Source of the DNA: Clostridia bacterium | GTDB taxonomy: Bacteria; Bacillota; Clostridia; DSM-8532 | Assembly: GCA_026418215.1 (NCBI GenBank) | Contig: JAOABT010000156.1 | Location: forward strand, 1-7,246 | Length of the DNA: 7,246 nt | Direction: 5' to 3' | Shown here: positions 1 through 5,693 of the stretch, piece by piece | How positions within the stretch are numbered: position 1 is the stretch's first letter | How the letters are laid out: every line of letters begins with the position of its first letter | Notes under the pieces: model-generated | The model's input: the letters and a program-made list of their open reading frames with translations, nothing else | Databases searched by the model: none | What the model was told of the DNA's origin: nothing | Program-made: the position numbers and the translations under genes

Positions 1-12
1 ATGATGCTCCTC
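1..12 (-). promoter_or_regulatory. Shine-Dalgarno-like site at window edge, possibly for hisF
   Basis: Read on the minus strand, GAGGAG lies at positions 12 to 7. It is followed by CATC and then AT as the last two visible bases. If the next base outside the window is G, an ATG would begin 4 bases after the purine tract, a short but workable spacing. By usual his operon order (hisH-hisA-hisF) the expected gene is hisF, but none of its coding sequence is visible. The identity is inference only. Confidence 0.3.
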
Positions 13-110
13 AAAATGACACCCACGGACTAAGGCTATCTAAGCTGTCATTTGATGCACTTTAATCAAACGGTGATACCCGCTGAATAAGCGCGTTACG
101 AGGCTCCGGT
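3..110 (-). other. Non-coding spacer downstream of hisA
   Basis: About 108 bases follow the hisA stop with no convincing reading frame; stop codons are frequent in the hisA frame. Two simple inverted repeats are visible. One is a 6-bp stem (TTTGAT/ATCAAA, positions 51-56 and 65-70, 8-base loop). The other spans the hisA stop codon and is listed separately. Neither is followed by a T-run on the minus strand, so no intrinsic terminator is supported and transcription probably continues leftward. A spacer this long is unusual beside the 4-base overlaps of the preceding genes. Confidence 0.5.
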
Positions 111-120
111 CTATGCCTCG
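99..120 (-). repeat. Inverted repeat over the hisA stop codon
   Basis: CGAGGC (99-104) pairs perfectly with GCCTCG (115-120) across a 10-base loop that includes the hisA TAG stop. There is no downstream T-run, so it does not look like a rho-independent terminator. It could be a small mRNA hairpin at the end of hisA, or chance. Confidence 0.35.
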
Positions 121-824
121 ACAGCCCTGAGCGCTTCCTTCAAGTTAACCGCTCCCGTATAGATGGCCTTTCCGACAATGGCTCCCTGAACCTTCGTTTT
201 CTTAAGATTCATAAGATCCTGCACCGATGAAACACCACCCGATGCAATAATATCCAGGCTGACTGCCTCTGCCATTTCCTGCATGGCATCAAGGTTCGGA
301 CCCGAAAGCATGCCGTCTGTGGCAATGTCCGTATAAATGATGGTCTTGACGCCTATGGCCTCCATCTTTTGAGCAAAGGCCACAGCCGTAAAATCACTGG
401 TTTGCTCCCAGCCCTCAATGGCAACCTTGCCATCCTTGGCATCAATGCCAACGGCGATGCGGTCCCCATAAAGCGCCACAGCCTCTTTGACAAGCTCAGG
501 ATTCTTAACTGCCGCAGTGCCTAGAATAACCCTTGCGATGCCGGATTCCAAGACCGCTTTAATGTCGGCGAGGGTTCTGATGCCTCCGCCCGTCTGAACG
601 GGAATGGTCAAGGCCTTGGCAATGCGGTCTATCAACTCACGGTTACTGTTTTCGCCGCGCGCTCCGTCCAAATCCACAACATGCAAATAGCGTGCGCCAT
701 CCTTCTCAAAGCGTCTTGCCATTTCAAGGGGATCGTCGGCAAAAACCGTCATATCCTCATAGCGGCCCTGGGTCAGCCGAACGCATTTGCCGTTTCGTAT
801 ATCGATCGCAGGATAAAGTATCAT
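111..824 (-). CDS. hisA: Phosphoribosylformimino-5-aminoimidazole carboxamide ribotide isomerase HisA
   Basis: The 237-residue product is a typical full-length HisA, a cytosolic (beta/alpha)8-barrel that isomerises ProFAR to PRFAR, the substrate of HisH-HisF. The N-terminus MILYPAIDIRNGKCVRL carries the catalytic base Asp8. The second catalytic acid is Asp128 in VGIDAKDGKV, matching the Asp8/Asp127 pair known from the family. Phosphate-binding glycines appear in two places: QTGGGIRT (about 77-84) and the C-terminal half, ASGGVSS (194-200) and IVGKAIY (216-222). YTDIATDGM (164-172) is the conserved segment before the second phosphate site. The ATG overlaps the hisH stop in a 4-base ATGA, so translation is probably coupled. 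A weak purine-rich AAGGCGG lies about 7 bases upstream. The gene looks intact, and the family assignment is secure. Confidence 0.97.
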   Translation of the reverse strand: MILYPAIDIRNGKCVRLTQGRYEDMTVFADDPLEMARRFEKDGARYLHVVDLDGARGENSNRELIDRIAKALTIPVQTGGGIRTLADIKAVLESGIARVILGTAAVKNPELVKEAVALYGDRIAVGIDAKDGKVAIEGWEQTSDFTAVAFAQKMEAIGVKTIIYTDIATDGMLSGPNLDAMQEMAEAVSLDIIASGGVSSVQDLMNLKKTKVQGAIVGKAIYTGAVNLKEALRAVEA

Positions 825-1447
825 GCTTTTACCGCCTTCAAGAAGTTTTCAATAAGCTTGTGCCCGATGTCGCCGCTTTTTTCGGGATGGAATTGCATGG
901 CAACGAGGTTCGGGCGGGCTATGGCTGCATCGAAGGGAAAGCCGTAATCGGCCTGTGCCGCCACAATGCTCCTATCCGCTGCCTCCACATAATAGGAATG
1001 CACAAAGTAAACATAGGGGTTTTGGGGAAGGCCCTCAAAAAAGGGCGTTACTTTGGAGAACTTAAGGCTGTTCCAGCCCATGTGGGGCACTTTAAGTCCC
1101 AAATTATCCGGAAATCGCTTGACTCTTCCTTTGAAAATGCCCAAGCCAGGCACGTCAGGCTGGCCTTCAGGATGCTCCTCGCTGGATTCGAAGAGCATCT
1201 GGTAGCCGAGGCATATGCCCAAGAAGGGCTTTCCCATTTGGACACAGGCCTTGACGACCCTATCCATGCCCTTCCCCACAAGGCTTGCCATACAGTCGGC
1301 GAAGGCACCTACCCCTGGCAGCACAACAGCGTCACTCTTTAAGATTGTTTCTTCATCGGAGGTCACCAGCGTGTCGGCTCCTGCCTTTTCCAAGGCTTTG
1401 GCCACACTTCGCAGGTTTCCCGCGTCGTAGTCGATGATTGTAATCAT
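821..1447 (-). CDS. hisH: Imidazole glycerol phosphate synthase, glutaminase subunit HisH
   Basis: This 208-residue class I glutamine amidotransferase hydrolyses glutamine and channels ammonia to the HisF cyclase, which converts PRFAR to IGP and AICAR. The triad is visible: Cys79 in the nucleophile elbow GICLGYQ, and His187 and Glu189 in QFHPEKSG. The oxyanion-strand motif PGVGAF is at 44-49, and the HisH-typical PHMGWN at 121-126. The residue after CLG is Tyr82, where Met is the more familiar HisH residue; this does not touch the triad. Length is normal for the family. The ATG overlaps the purC stop by 4 bases (ATGA), and the hisH stop overlaps hisA in the same way. Only a weak AGGAAAG lies upstream, about 11 bases from the ATG, so coupling to purC translation probably matters. 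The partner hisF is not in the window. Confidence 0.97.
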   Translation of the reverse strand: MITIIDYDAGNLRSVAKALEKAGADTLVTSDEETILKSDAVVLPGVGAFADCMASLVGKGMDRVVKACVQMGKPFLGICLGYQMLFESSEEHPEGQPDVPGLGIFKGRVKRFPDNLGLKVPHMGWNSLKFSKVTPFFEGLPQNPYVYFVHSYYVEAADRSIVAAQADYGFPFDAAIARPNLVAMQFHPEKSGDIGHKLIENFLKAVKA

Positions 1448-2334
1448 GCCTGAAACTTCTTTCCTGTGATACGTTCATAGGCTTCCATATACTTGGCCTG
1501 GGTCTTTTGGATGACTTCCTCAGGTAATTTGGGTGCAGGGGGCTGCTTATCCCAGTCGAGAGACTCCAGGTATTCTCTTAAATACTGCTTGTCAAAGCTT
1601 TTCTGAGCTCTGCCGGGCTGATAGTCAGCCAGCTCCCAGAAGCGTGAGGAATCGGGAGTAAACATTTCATCAGCAATAACCAGCTTGCCATCCAGCATGC
1701 CAAACTCAAACTTGGTGTCGGCAAGAAGGATGCCGCGGCTCTGAGCATATTCGCTGGCCTTTTTATAGAGCGCAATGGACTTTTCCTTGAGCTGTGAAGC
1801 CAGCTCCTCACCAATTTGTTCTTTCACATAGTCATAGCTTACATTAATATCATGGCCTTCCTTGGCTTTTGTGGAAGGGGTGAAAATCGGCTCGGGAAGC
1901 TTATCGGCCTGCTTGAGTCCGGCAGGCAGCTTAATGCCGCTGATTTCCCCGGTAGCCTTATAATCCTTGAGGCCTGAGCCTTCGAGGTAGCCGCGCACGA
2001 TGCATTCGGCTTCAACCATCTGTACCTTTTTGACAAGCATGGAACGGCCCGAGAGCTCCTCCCTGAACTTGGAAAGACCCATGGGATATTCGGATACATC
2101 GGTGGTCACCACATGGTTCCCAATGATGTCCTTGCAGAAGTCAAACCAGAATTCAGAAATGCCGTTTAAAAGGCAGCCTTTATTAGGGATCAGATCATCA
2201 AAAACGACATCAAAAGCGGATATGCGGTCTGTTACGATCATGAGCAGCATGTCGCTTCCCACCTCATAAACATCTCTGACCTTACCCTTGATAAAAACCG
2301 GTAAATCAATAAAATTGGTATCTCTCAAAAGCAT
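1444..2334 (-). CDS. purC: Phosphoribosylaminoimidazole-succinocarboxamide (SAICAR) synthase PurC
   Basis: PurC joins CAIR and aspartate with ATP to give SAICAR in de novo purine synthesis. Family motifs run in order: GKVRDVYE (17-24, nucleotide loop), DRISAFDVV (36-44, first SAICAR synthetase signature), EAECIVRGYLEGSG (108-121), TPSTKAKEGHD (152-162), LLADTKFEFG (203-212, second signature) and ADEMFTPDSSRFW (221-233). At 296 residues it resembles the longer form known from yeast Ade1 and many bacteria, not the roughly 240-residue Bacillus/E. coli form; the extra length includes the C-terminal PGRAQKSFDKQYLR region. The start is supported by GGAGG 9 bases before the ATG. The stop overlaps the hisH start in ATGA. 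It is the only non-histidine gene in the cluster. PurC leads through PurB to AICAR, which is also released by HisH-HisF, so its placement is metabolically sensible. It follows a 292-base gap after hisB and may have its own promoter. Confidence 0.96.
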   Translation of the reverse strand: MLLRDTNFIDLPVFIKGKVRDVYEVGSDMLLMIVTDRISAFDVVFDDLIPNKGCLLNGISEFWFDFCKDIIGNHVVTTDVSEYPMGLSKFREELSGRSMLVKKVQMVEAECIVRGYLEGSGLKDYKATGEISGIKLPAGLKQADKLPEPIFTPSTKAKEGHDINVSYDYVKEQIGEELASQLKEKSIALYKKASEYAQSRGILLADTKFEFGMLDGKLVIADEMFTPDSSRFWELADYQPGRAQKSFDKQYLREYLESLDWDKQPPAPKLPEEVIQKTQAKYMEAYERITGKKFQA

Positions 2335-2343
2335 CTGAAGGTT

Positions 2344-2348
2344 CCTCC
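2344..2348 (-). promoter_or_regulatory. Ribosome binding site of purC
   Basis: GGAGG lies 9 bases upstream of the purC ATG and is a strong Shine-Dalgarno match. A TATAAT sequence directly abuts it upstream. If that served as a -10 element, transcription would start within or just after this site, and no good -35 lies 16-18 bases before it. It was therefore not preferred as the promoter. Confidence 0.75.
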
Positions 2349-2418
2349 ATTATATTGTAATTTTTTTAACAATCTTAGTAGTCCCCATTTAGGGTTCATT
2401 TAACGTAAGTAGGAATGG

Positions 2419-2438
2419 ACTGTATAGGTAAATACAGT
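2419..2438 (-). repeat. Perfect 7-bp inverted repeat, operator-like
   Basis: ACTGTAT (2419-2425) and ATACAGT (2432-2438) are exact reverse complements separated by 6 bases. The repeat covers the candidate -10 element of the purC promoter (2431-2436), a place where a dimeric repressor could act. It does not match the Bacillus PurR box known to me. As RNA it would form a short AT-rich hairpin with no following T-run. The function is inferred. Confidence 0.4.
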
Positions 2439-2459
2439 TATTTGTAACTTGGCTGTTAA
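2431..2459 (-). promoter_or_regulatory. Candidate sigma-A-type promoter for purC-hisH-hisA
   Basis: On the minus strand TTAACA (2454-2459; five of six matches to TTGACA) and TGTATT (2431-2436; four of six matches to TATAAT) are separated by exactly 17 bases. Transcription would begin near 2424, leaving a leader of about 90 bases before purC. It would let purC, hisH and hisA be expressed apart from the upstream his genes. The match is moderate and could be chance in AT-rich sequence. Confidence 0.3.
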
Positions 2460-2485
2460 GATCGAGGCAGTTATTGGTATGACTT
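2435..2485 (-). repeat. Degenerate direct repeat pair
   Basis: On the plus strand CAGTTATTTGTAACTT (2435-2450) recurs as CAGTTATTGGTATGACTT (2468-2485). The second copy has one substitution and two extra bases, and the copies start 33 bases apart. The first copy overlaps the right arm of the inverted repeat. They could be paired protein-binding sites or decayed repeats. Confidence 0.3.
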
Positions 2486-2545
2486 TTCTTCTGAGGTTGA
2501 GCCCTTGTGAGCCAACGCTGTAAGACAGCCGACAAAATGGACAAC

Positions 2546-2604
2546 GGCATTCCAATCTATAGCCATTCTGGTCCGATTCACTTGGCATTTAGCATATCCA
2601 TTCT
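2546..2604 (-). repeat. Second degenerate direct repeat pair
   Basis: On the plus strand a 24-base segment (2546-2569) and a 21-base segment (2584-2604) both begin GGCATT and end CCATTCT, with a related AT-rich centre that differs by small gaps. The copies start 38 bases apart. The pair lies just downstream of hisB. No known element is recognised. Confidence 0.25.
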
Positions 2605-2626
2605 AACTCAGTGACAACTTGTTTCA

Positions 2627-3211
2627 CTACAGAGTCCCCTTTGTGGATAAAACACCCTGAATACTAGGGTCAATGGTAACCGCTTCTTTTAGTGCCCTGG
2701 CAAAGGCTTTAAACACGGCCTCAATGATATGGTGGTTGTTCTTGCCGTGCAGAAGCTTGATATGAAGCGTCATACCTGCATTGACGGCGACAGCTCTGAA
2801 AAACTCCTCAAACATCTCGGTATCCATTTCACCCACCCTGGGTGTTGAAAAAGGAACCTCAAAGTAGAGAAACGGTCTGTTGGAGAGGTCAAGACTCACA
2901 AGCGCAAGGGATTCGTCCATAGGAACCATGGCAGTTCCAAAGCGTTTGATGGATTCGCGCTTTCCCAAAGCCTCTGATATAGCCTTTCCTAGCACAATAC
3001 CAATATCCTCGGCGGTGTGGTGGCTGTCAATATGAAGGTCTCCCTGACAGGCGAGCTTCAGATCGAACCTGCCGTGACCCGAAAAGAGGCAGAGCATGTG
3101 ATCCAAAAAGCCAATCCCTGTTGTGATGCTGTTTTGGCCTGTTCCGTCCAGTTCAAGGCTGAGCGCAATCTGGGTTTCTTTCGTATTTCTTTCAAGCTCT
3201 GCTTTTCTCAT
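2627..3211 (-). CDS. hisB: Imidazoleglycerol-phosphate dehydratase HisB (monofunctional)
   Basis: The 194-residue product is the normal size for stand-alone IGP dehydratase, a manganese enzyme that converts IGP to imidazole-acetol phosphate and assembles as a 24-mer in known members. Both halves of the duplicated fold are visible. The first metal-binding signature is DSHHTAEDIGIVLG (62-75, His64, His65, Glu68) and the second is GKNNHHIIEAVFKA (156-169, His160, His161, Glu164). GFLDHML (34-40) and the terminal STKG are also typical. There is no N-terminal histidinol-phosphate phosphatase domain of the enterobacterial type, so that step must be encoded elsewhere. The ATG follows a modest GGGGTG about 6 bases upstream. 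An 81-base spacer separates it from hisC and a 292-base gap follows. Confidence 0.97.
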   Translation of the reverse strand: MRKAELERNTKETQIALSLELDGTGQNSITTGIGFLDHMLCLFSGHGRFDLKLACQGDLHIDSHHTAEDIGIVLGKAISEALGKRESIKRFGTAMVPMDESLALVSLDLSNRPFLYFEVPFSTPRVGEMDTEMFEEFFRAVAVNAGMTLHIKLLHGKNNHHIIEAVFKAFARALKEAVTIDPSIQGVLSTKGTL

Positions 3212-3283
3212 CTTAACACCCCATTAGGCTGAATATGAAGGATTTAAATGACATTCCTGCAAACCCTCATCATTTTAGAAACC

Positions 3284-3292
3284 ATTATAGCA
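3284..3292 (-). promoter_or_regulatory. Extended -10 promoter-like sequence before hisB
   Basis: Immediately after the hisC TAA stop the minus strand reads TGCTATAAT, a perfect extended -10 (TGnTATAAT). No clear -35 lies 17 bases upstream, where the GC-rich end of hisC sits. Extended -10 promoters can work without a strong -35, so an internal start for hisB about 65 bases before its ATG is possible. This is sequence resemblance only. Confidence 0.3.
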
Positions 3293-4363
3293 TTAGAGAG
3301 CGGCTCCCGCCATCACCTTCTTAACAGCTTCCACCAATTTTTTCATCTCTTCGTCGGTACCTATGCTGATACGAAGCCAATTTTCCGTTCTTGAAGCCTT
3401 GAAATTCCTAACCAAAATTCCTTCTTGGCGAAGCCTTGCCTGGACCTGGGGCCCCGGAACGCCGGGCAGACTTGCAAATAGGAAATTGGTTTGAGAGTCT
3501 GTAACCTCCACACCCATTTCCTTAAAGGCTTCCTTGGTCCATTCACGGGTTCTGATGACCTTTTTACAGGTTTCCTCGAAGTAAGCCTTATCCTGGAAGG
3601 CCGCTTCTGCAGCCACTATGGCTAATCGGTCCATGGTGTAGGAATTGAAGGAGTTCTTGACCCTGTCCAACCCCTCCATGAGGCTTGGCGCTCCGAAAGC
3701 AAGACCGATGCGCATGCCCGCCAGTGCTCGTGATTTTGATAGCGTCTGCACCACGATCAGATTATCATAGCTGTTAATGAGCGGCACACAGGATTCGCCG
3801 CCGAAGTCAATGTAGGCCTCGTCAAGGATAATCAGCGTTTCTGGACGCCTCCTTAAGAGCGCCTCGATCTCGGCGCGGTCTATGTAAAGGCCTGTAGGTG
3901 CGTTAGGATTGGCAAATAGAATGGCTTTGACGTCAGAGGGATAGGCATTAAAATCAATCGAAAAGTCATCCTTAACAGGCACTCTGGTATAGGGAACATT
4001 ATAAAGCTCGCTGTATACCGGATAGAAGCTGTAGGTGATGTCAGGAAAGGCGATGGGTGTAGAAGCATCAAAATAGGCCTTGAATAAAAGGGCCAGAACT
4101 TCGTCGGAGCCGTTTCCGGGAAACACCTCCTGCTCCGAAATGCCATAGAATTCTGCCACGGCTTTTTTTAATGGCGTGCTATCGGGATCGGGATAAAGCC
4201 GCAAGTCATTAAGGTCGGCATTTCTTATACGTTCTATCACCAATGGCGACGGGGGATAAGGGCTCTCATTGGTATTTATTTTAATGAGCTTTTTGTCCTT
4301 GGGCTGCTCGCCCGGAACATAAGGCGTCAGGCTCCTCGTGTTCTCATTCCAAAAACGGTTCAT
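3293..4363 (-). CDS. hisC: Histidinol-phosphate aminotransferase HisC
   Basis: This 356-residue PLP-dependent fold type I aminotransferase converts imidazole-acetol phosphate and glutamate to histidinol phosphate and 2-oxoglutarate. Motifs in order are NTNESPYPPSP (30-40, substrate-gating N-terminus), GNGSDEVL (83-90, cofactor phosphate), ANPNAPTG (151-158), LDEAYIDF (180-187, with Asp181 and Tyr184 contacting PLP), QTLSKSRALAGMRIG (206-220, Schiff-base Lys210 and Arg218) and WLRISIGT (329-336, with the carboxylate-binding Arg331). Length fits the family. The ATG overlaps the hisD stop in ATGA, and AAAGGAG lies 8 bases upstream inside hisD, so the start is firm. The operon context supports HisC over related aromatic or cobalamin-pathway aminotransferases. 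Confidence 0.96.
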   Translation of the reverse strand: MNRFWNENTRSLTPYVPGEQPKDKKLIKINTNESPYPPSPLVIERIRNADLNDLRLYPDPDSTPLKKAVAEFYGISEQEVFPGNGSDEVLALLFKAYFDASTPIAFPDITYSFYPVYSELYNVPYTRVPVKDDFSIDFNAYPSDVKAILFANPNAPTGLYIDRAEIEALLRRRPETLIILDEAYIDFGGESCVPLINSYDNLIVVQTLSKSRALAGMRIGLAFGAPSLMEGLDRVKNSFNSYTMDRLAIVAAEAAFQDKAYFEETCKKVIRTREWTKEAFKEMGVEVTDSQTNFLFASLPGVPGPQVQARLRQEGILVRNFKASRTENWLRISIGTDEEMKKLVEAVKKVMAGAAL

Positions 4364-5661
4364 ATTTGACTCTCCTTTGTTCGGATTCGGATGGACTCGG
4401 CATGGGCGGTAAGGCCCTCGGCGTCTGCAAAGGCGGCAACATCGCCGGCTGCTTCCTCAAAGGCTTTGCGACTGTAGGAAATGACGCTCTGGCGCTTGAC
4501 GAAATCATAAACGCCAAGAGGTGAAAAGAAGCGCGCGGTCCCCGTTGTAGGCAGCGTGTGATTTGGCCCTGCAAAGTAGTCGCCAAGCGGCTCAGGAGAG
4601 TAGCTGCCAAGGAAAATGGCACCTGCGTTTGTGATCTTACCCAGCAAAGAGAATGGGTCTTTGGTGCAGACCTCCAGGTGTTCGGGGGCAATCAGGTTGG
4701 TGATGCCCACTGCTTCGTCAAGGGTCTCCGTGATAACTATGGCGCCATAATCATTGACGGATTGTGCTGCTATCTCGTTTCTTGAAAGCCTTGAAAGCTG
4801 AAGATTCAGCTCGCGCTCAACCTGGGTGGCGAGTACCTTGGAGGTCGTCACCAAAATGGCGGAGGCAAGCTTATCATGCTCAGCCTGGGAAAGGAGGTCT
4901 GCCGCCACATAAGCGGGGTTTGCGGTTTCATCCGCAATGACCAGCACCTCGCTGGGTCCTGCGATCATGTCAATGCCGCAGGTGCCGAAAGCCAGCTTCT
5001 TGGCCGTTGTCACATAGATATTGCCCGGCCCGACAATTTTATCGACCTTGGGAATGGTCTGGGTTCCGTAAGCCATGGCCGCGATAGCCTGAGCCCCGCC
5101 TACCGCAAAGACGCGATCTACCCCTGCCAGCTTGGCACAGGCCAGTACCATGGGATTGACCTTGCCGTTCTTGCCCGGAGGAGAGCAAAGGATGATTTCG
5201 CCCACACCTGCAACCTTGGCCGGTATGACATCCATTAACACGGTGGACGGCAGGGGCGCGCTTCCGGCCGGTGCATAGACGCCCGCCCGTGAAAGGGGCG
5301 TAATCTTCTGTCCAAGCAGCGTCCCATCCTCCTTGGTGATAAACCAGGAGTTTTCGCGCTGTCTCTCATGGAAGGCGCGAATGTTGGCCGCAGCCTTTTC
5401 TATTACCTTTAATAAAGCTTTATCAATTGAGAAGTAAGCCAGCTCCTGTTCGGACTGGGAAACCTCAATGGCCTCGGGATGCAGGGTGACACCGTCAAAT
5501 TTCTGGGTGTAATCAAGAAGCGCGGCGTCACCACGCGCCTTCACGCTGTGGAGAATGCCGGCAACGGCCTCCTCAATATCCTTGCGGCCCTCAGGGCTTC
5601 TGGATTTCAGCATATCAAACAAGGCATCAAAGTTATCCTTTCCATACTCATAAACCTTCAT
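4360..5661 (-). CDS. hisD: Histidinol dehydrogenase HisD
   Basis: HisD is a zinc enzyme that oxidises histidinol to histidine in two NAD-dependent steps. I choose the ATG at 5661 (433 residues) over an in-frame GTG at 5670 (436), because AGGAG ends 8 bases before this ATG but abuts the GTG. Counting from the ATG, the zinc ligands are Gln259 and His262 in SQAEHDK, Asp361 in PLGDYFAG and His420 near the C-terminus. The catalytic pair Glu327-His328 is in IAPEHLEV. These match the E. coli positions to within one residue. GPGNIYV, IAGPSEVLV and NHTLPTTGTARF are further family signatures. About 32 bases separate it from hisG, and its stop overlaps hisC in ATGA. It appears complete and functional. 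Confidence 0.97.
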   Translation of the reverse strand: MKVYEYGKDNFDALFDMLKSRSPEGRKDIEEAVAGILHSVKARGDAALLDYTQKFDGVTLHPEAIEVSQSEQELAYFSIDKALLKVIEKAAANIRAFHERQRENSWFITKEDGTLLGQKITPLSRAGVYAPAGSAPLPSTVLMDVIPAKVAGVGEIILCSPPGKNGKVNPMVLACAKLAGVDRVFAVGGAQAIAAMAYGTQTIPKVDKIVGPGNIYVTTAKKLAFGTCGIDMIAGPSEVLVIADETANPAYVAADLLSQAEHDKLASAILVTTSKVLATQVERELNLQLSRLSRNEIAAQSVNDYGAIVITETLDEAVGITNLIAPEHLEVCTKDPFSLLGKITNAGAIFLGSYSPEPLGDYFAGPNHTLPTTGTARFFSPLGVYDFVKRQSVISYSRKAFEEAAGDVAAFADAEGLTAHAESIRIRTKESQI

Positions 5662-5672
5662 GGTGTTCACTC
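5662..5672 (-). promoter_or_regulatory. Ribosome binding site that decides the hisD start
   Basis: The minus strand reads TAGGAGTGAACACC before the ATG at 5661. The AGGAG core overlaps the upstream GTG, leaving that codon no spacing from its own site. The same core is 8 bases from the ATG, which is near ideal. The ATG is therefore the likelier start. Confidence 0.7.
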
Positions 5673-5693
5673 CTACATGATGATAGATTACTT

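Larger units (their letters stand above)
2335..2626 (-). other. 292-base gap between hisB and purC, no convincing gene
   Basis: This is the longest non-coding stretch in the window and it looks more AT-rich than the genes around it. Read in the transcribed direction it holds a candidate promoter, a 7-bp inverted repeat over that promoter's -10, two pairs of degenerate direct repeats, a small GCTGT/ACAGC hairpin (3-base loop, near 2515-2527), and the purC ribosome binding site next to purC. No T-run follows any hairpin, so no intrinsic terminator for hisB is supported. No T-box, purine riboswitch or ZTP riboswitch consensus was recognised. One 62-codon frame is open here but has no ribosome binding site and no recognised family. 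The region could be a purC control region, the scar of an insertion that brought purC in, or both. Confidence 0.6.

Noticed and set aside
692..1342. Long plus-strand open frame of 216 codons opposite hisH and hisA
   Set aside because: It lies antisense to two well-supported genes, has no recognisable family motifs, and is the usual shadow of GC-biased codons on the other strand.
2349..2354. TATAAT immediately upstream of the purC GGAGG as a -10 element
   Set aside because: Transcription would begin at or inside the ribosome binding site, and no -35-like hexamer lies 16-18 bases upstream. The TTAACA/TGTATT pair further up is a better candidate.
2400..2588. Open frame of 62 codons on the minus strand in the hisB-purC gap, with a CxCPFC cysteine cluster
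   Set aside because: It has no ribosome binding site before its ATG and no recognised family, and its codons do not look like those of the neighbours. A short overlapping frame in the same stretch is equally open. The cysteines hint at a zinc-ribbon remnant, but that is not enough to call a gene. A protein search with conserved hits would change this.
2607..2626. AGTGA/TCACT inverted repeat just after the hisB stop as a terminator
   Set aside because: The stem is only 5 bp with a 9-base loop and no T-run follows on the minus strand.
2335..2626. Riboswitch or T-box controlling purC
   Set aside because: I looked for T-box, purine and ZTP riboswitch consensus elements on the transcribed strand and recognised none. 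A covariance-model search would be decisive.
5662..5670. GTG start for hisD, three codons upstream of the chosen ATG
   Set aside because: The Shine-Dalgarno core abuts this GTG, leaving no spacing, whereas the ATG has an 8-base spacing and the residue numbering then fits the family.
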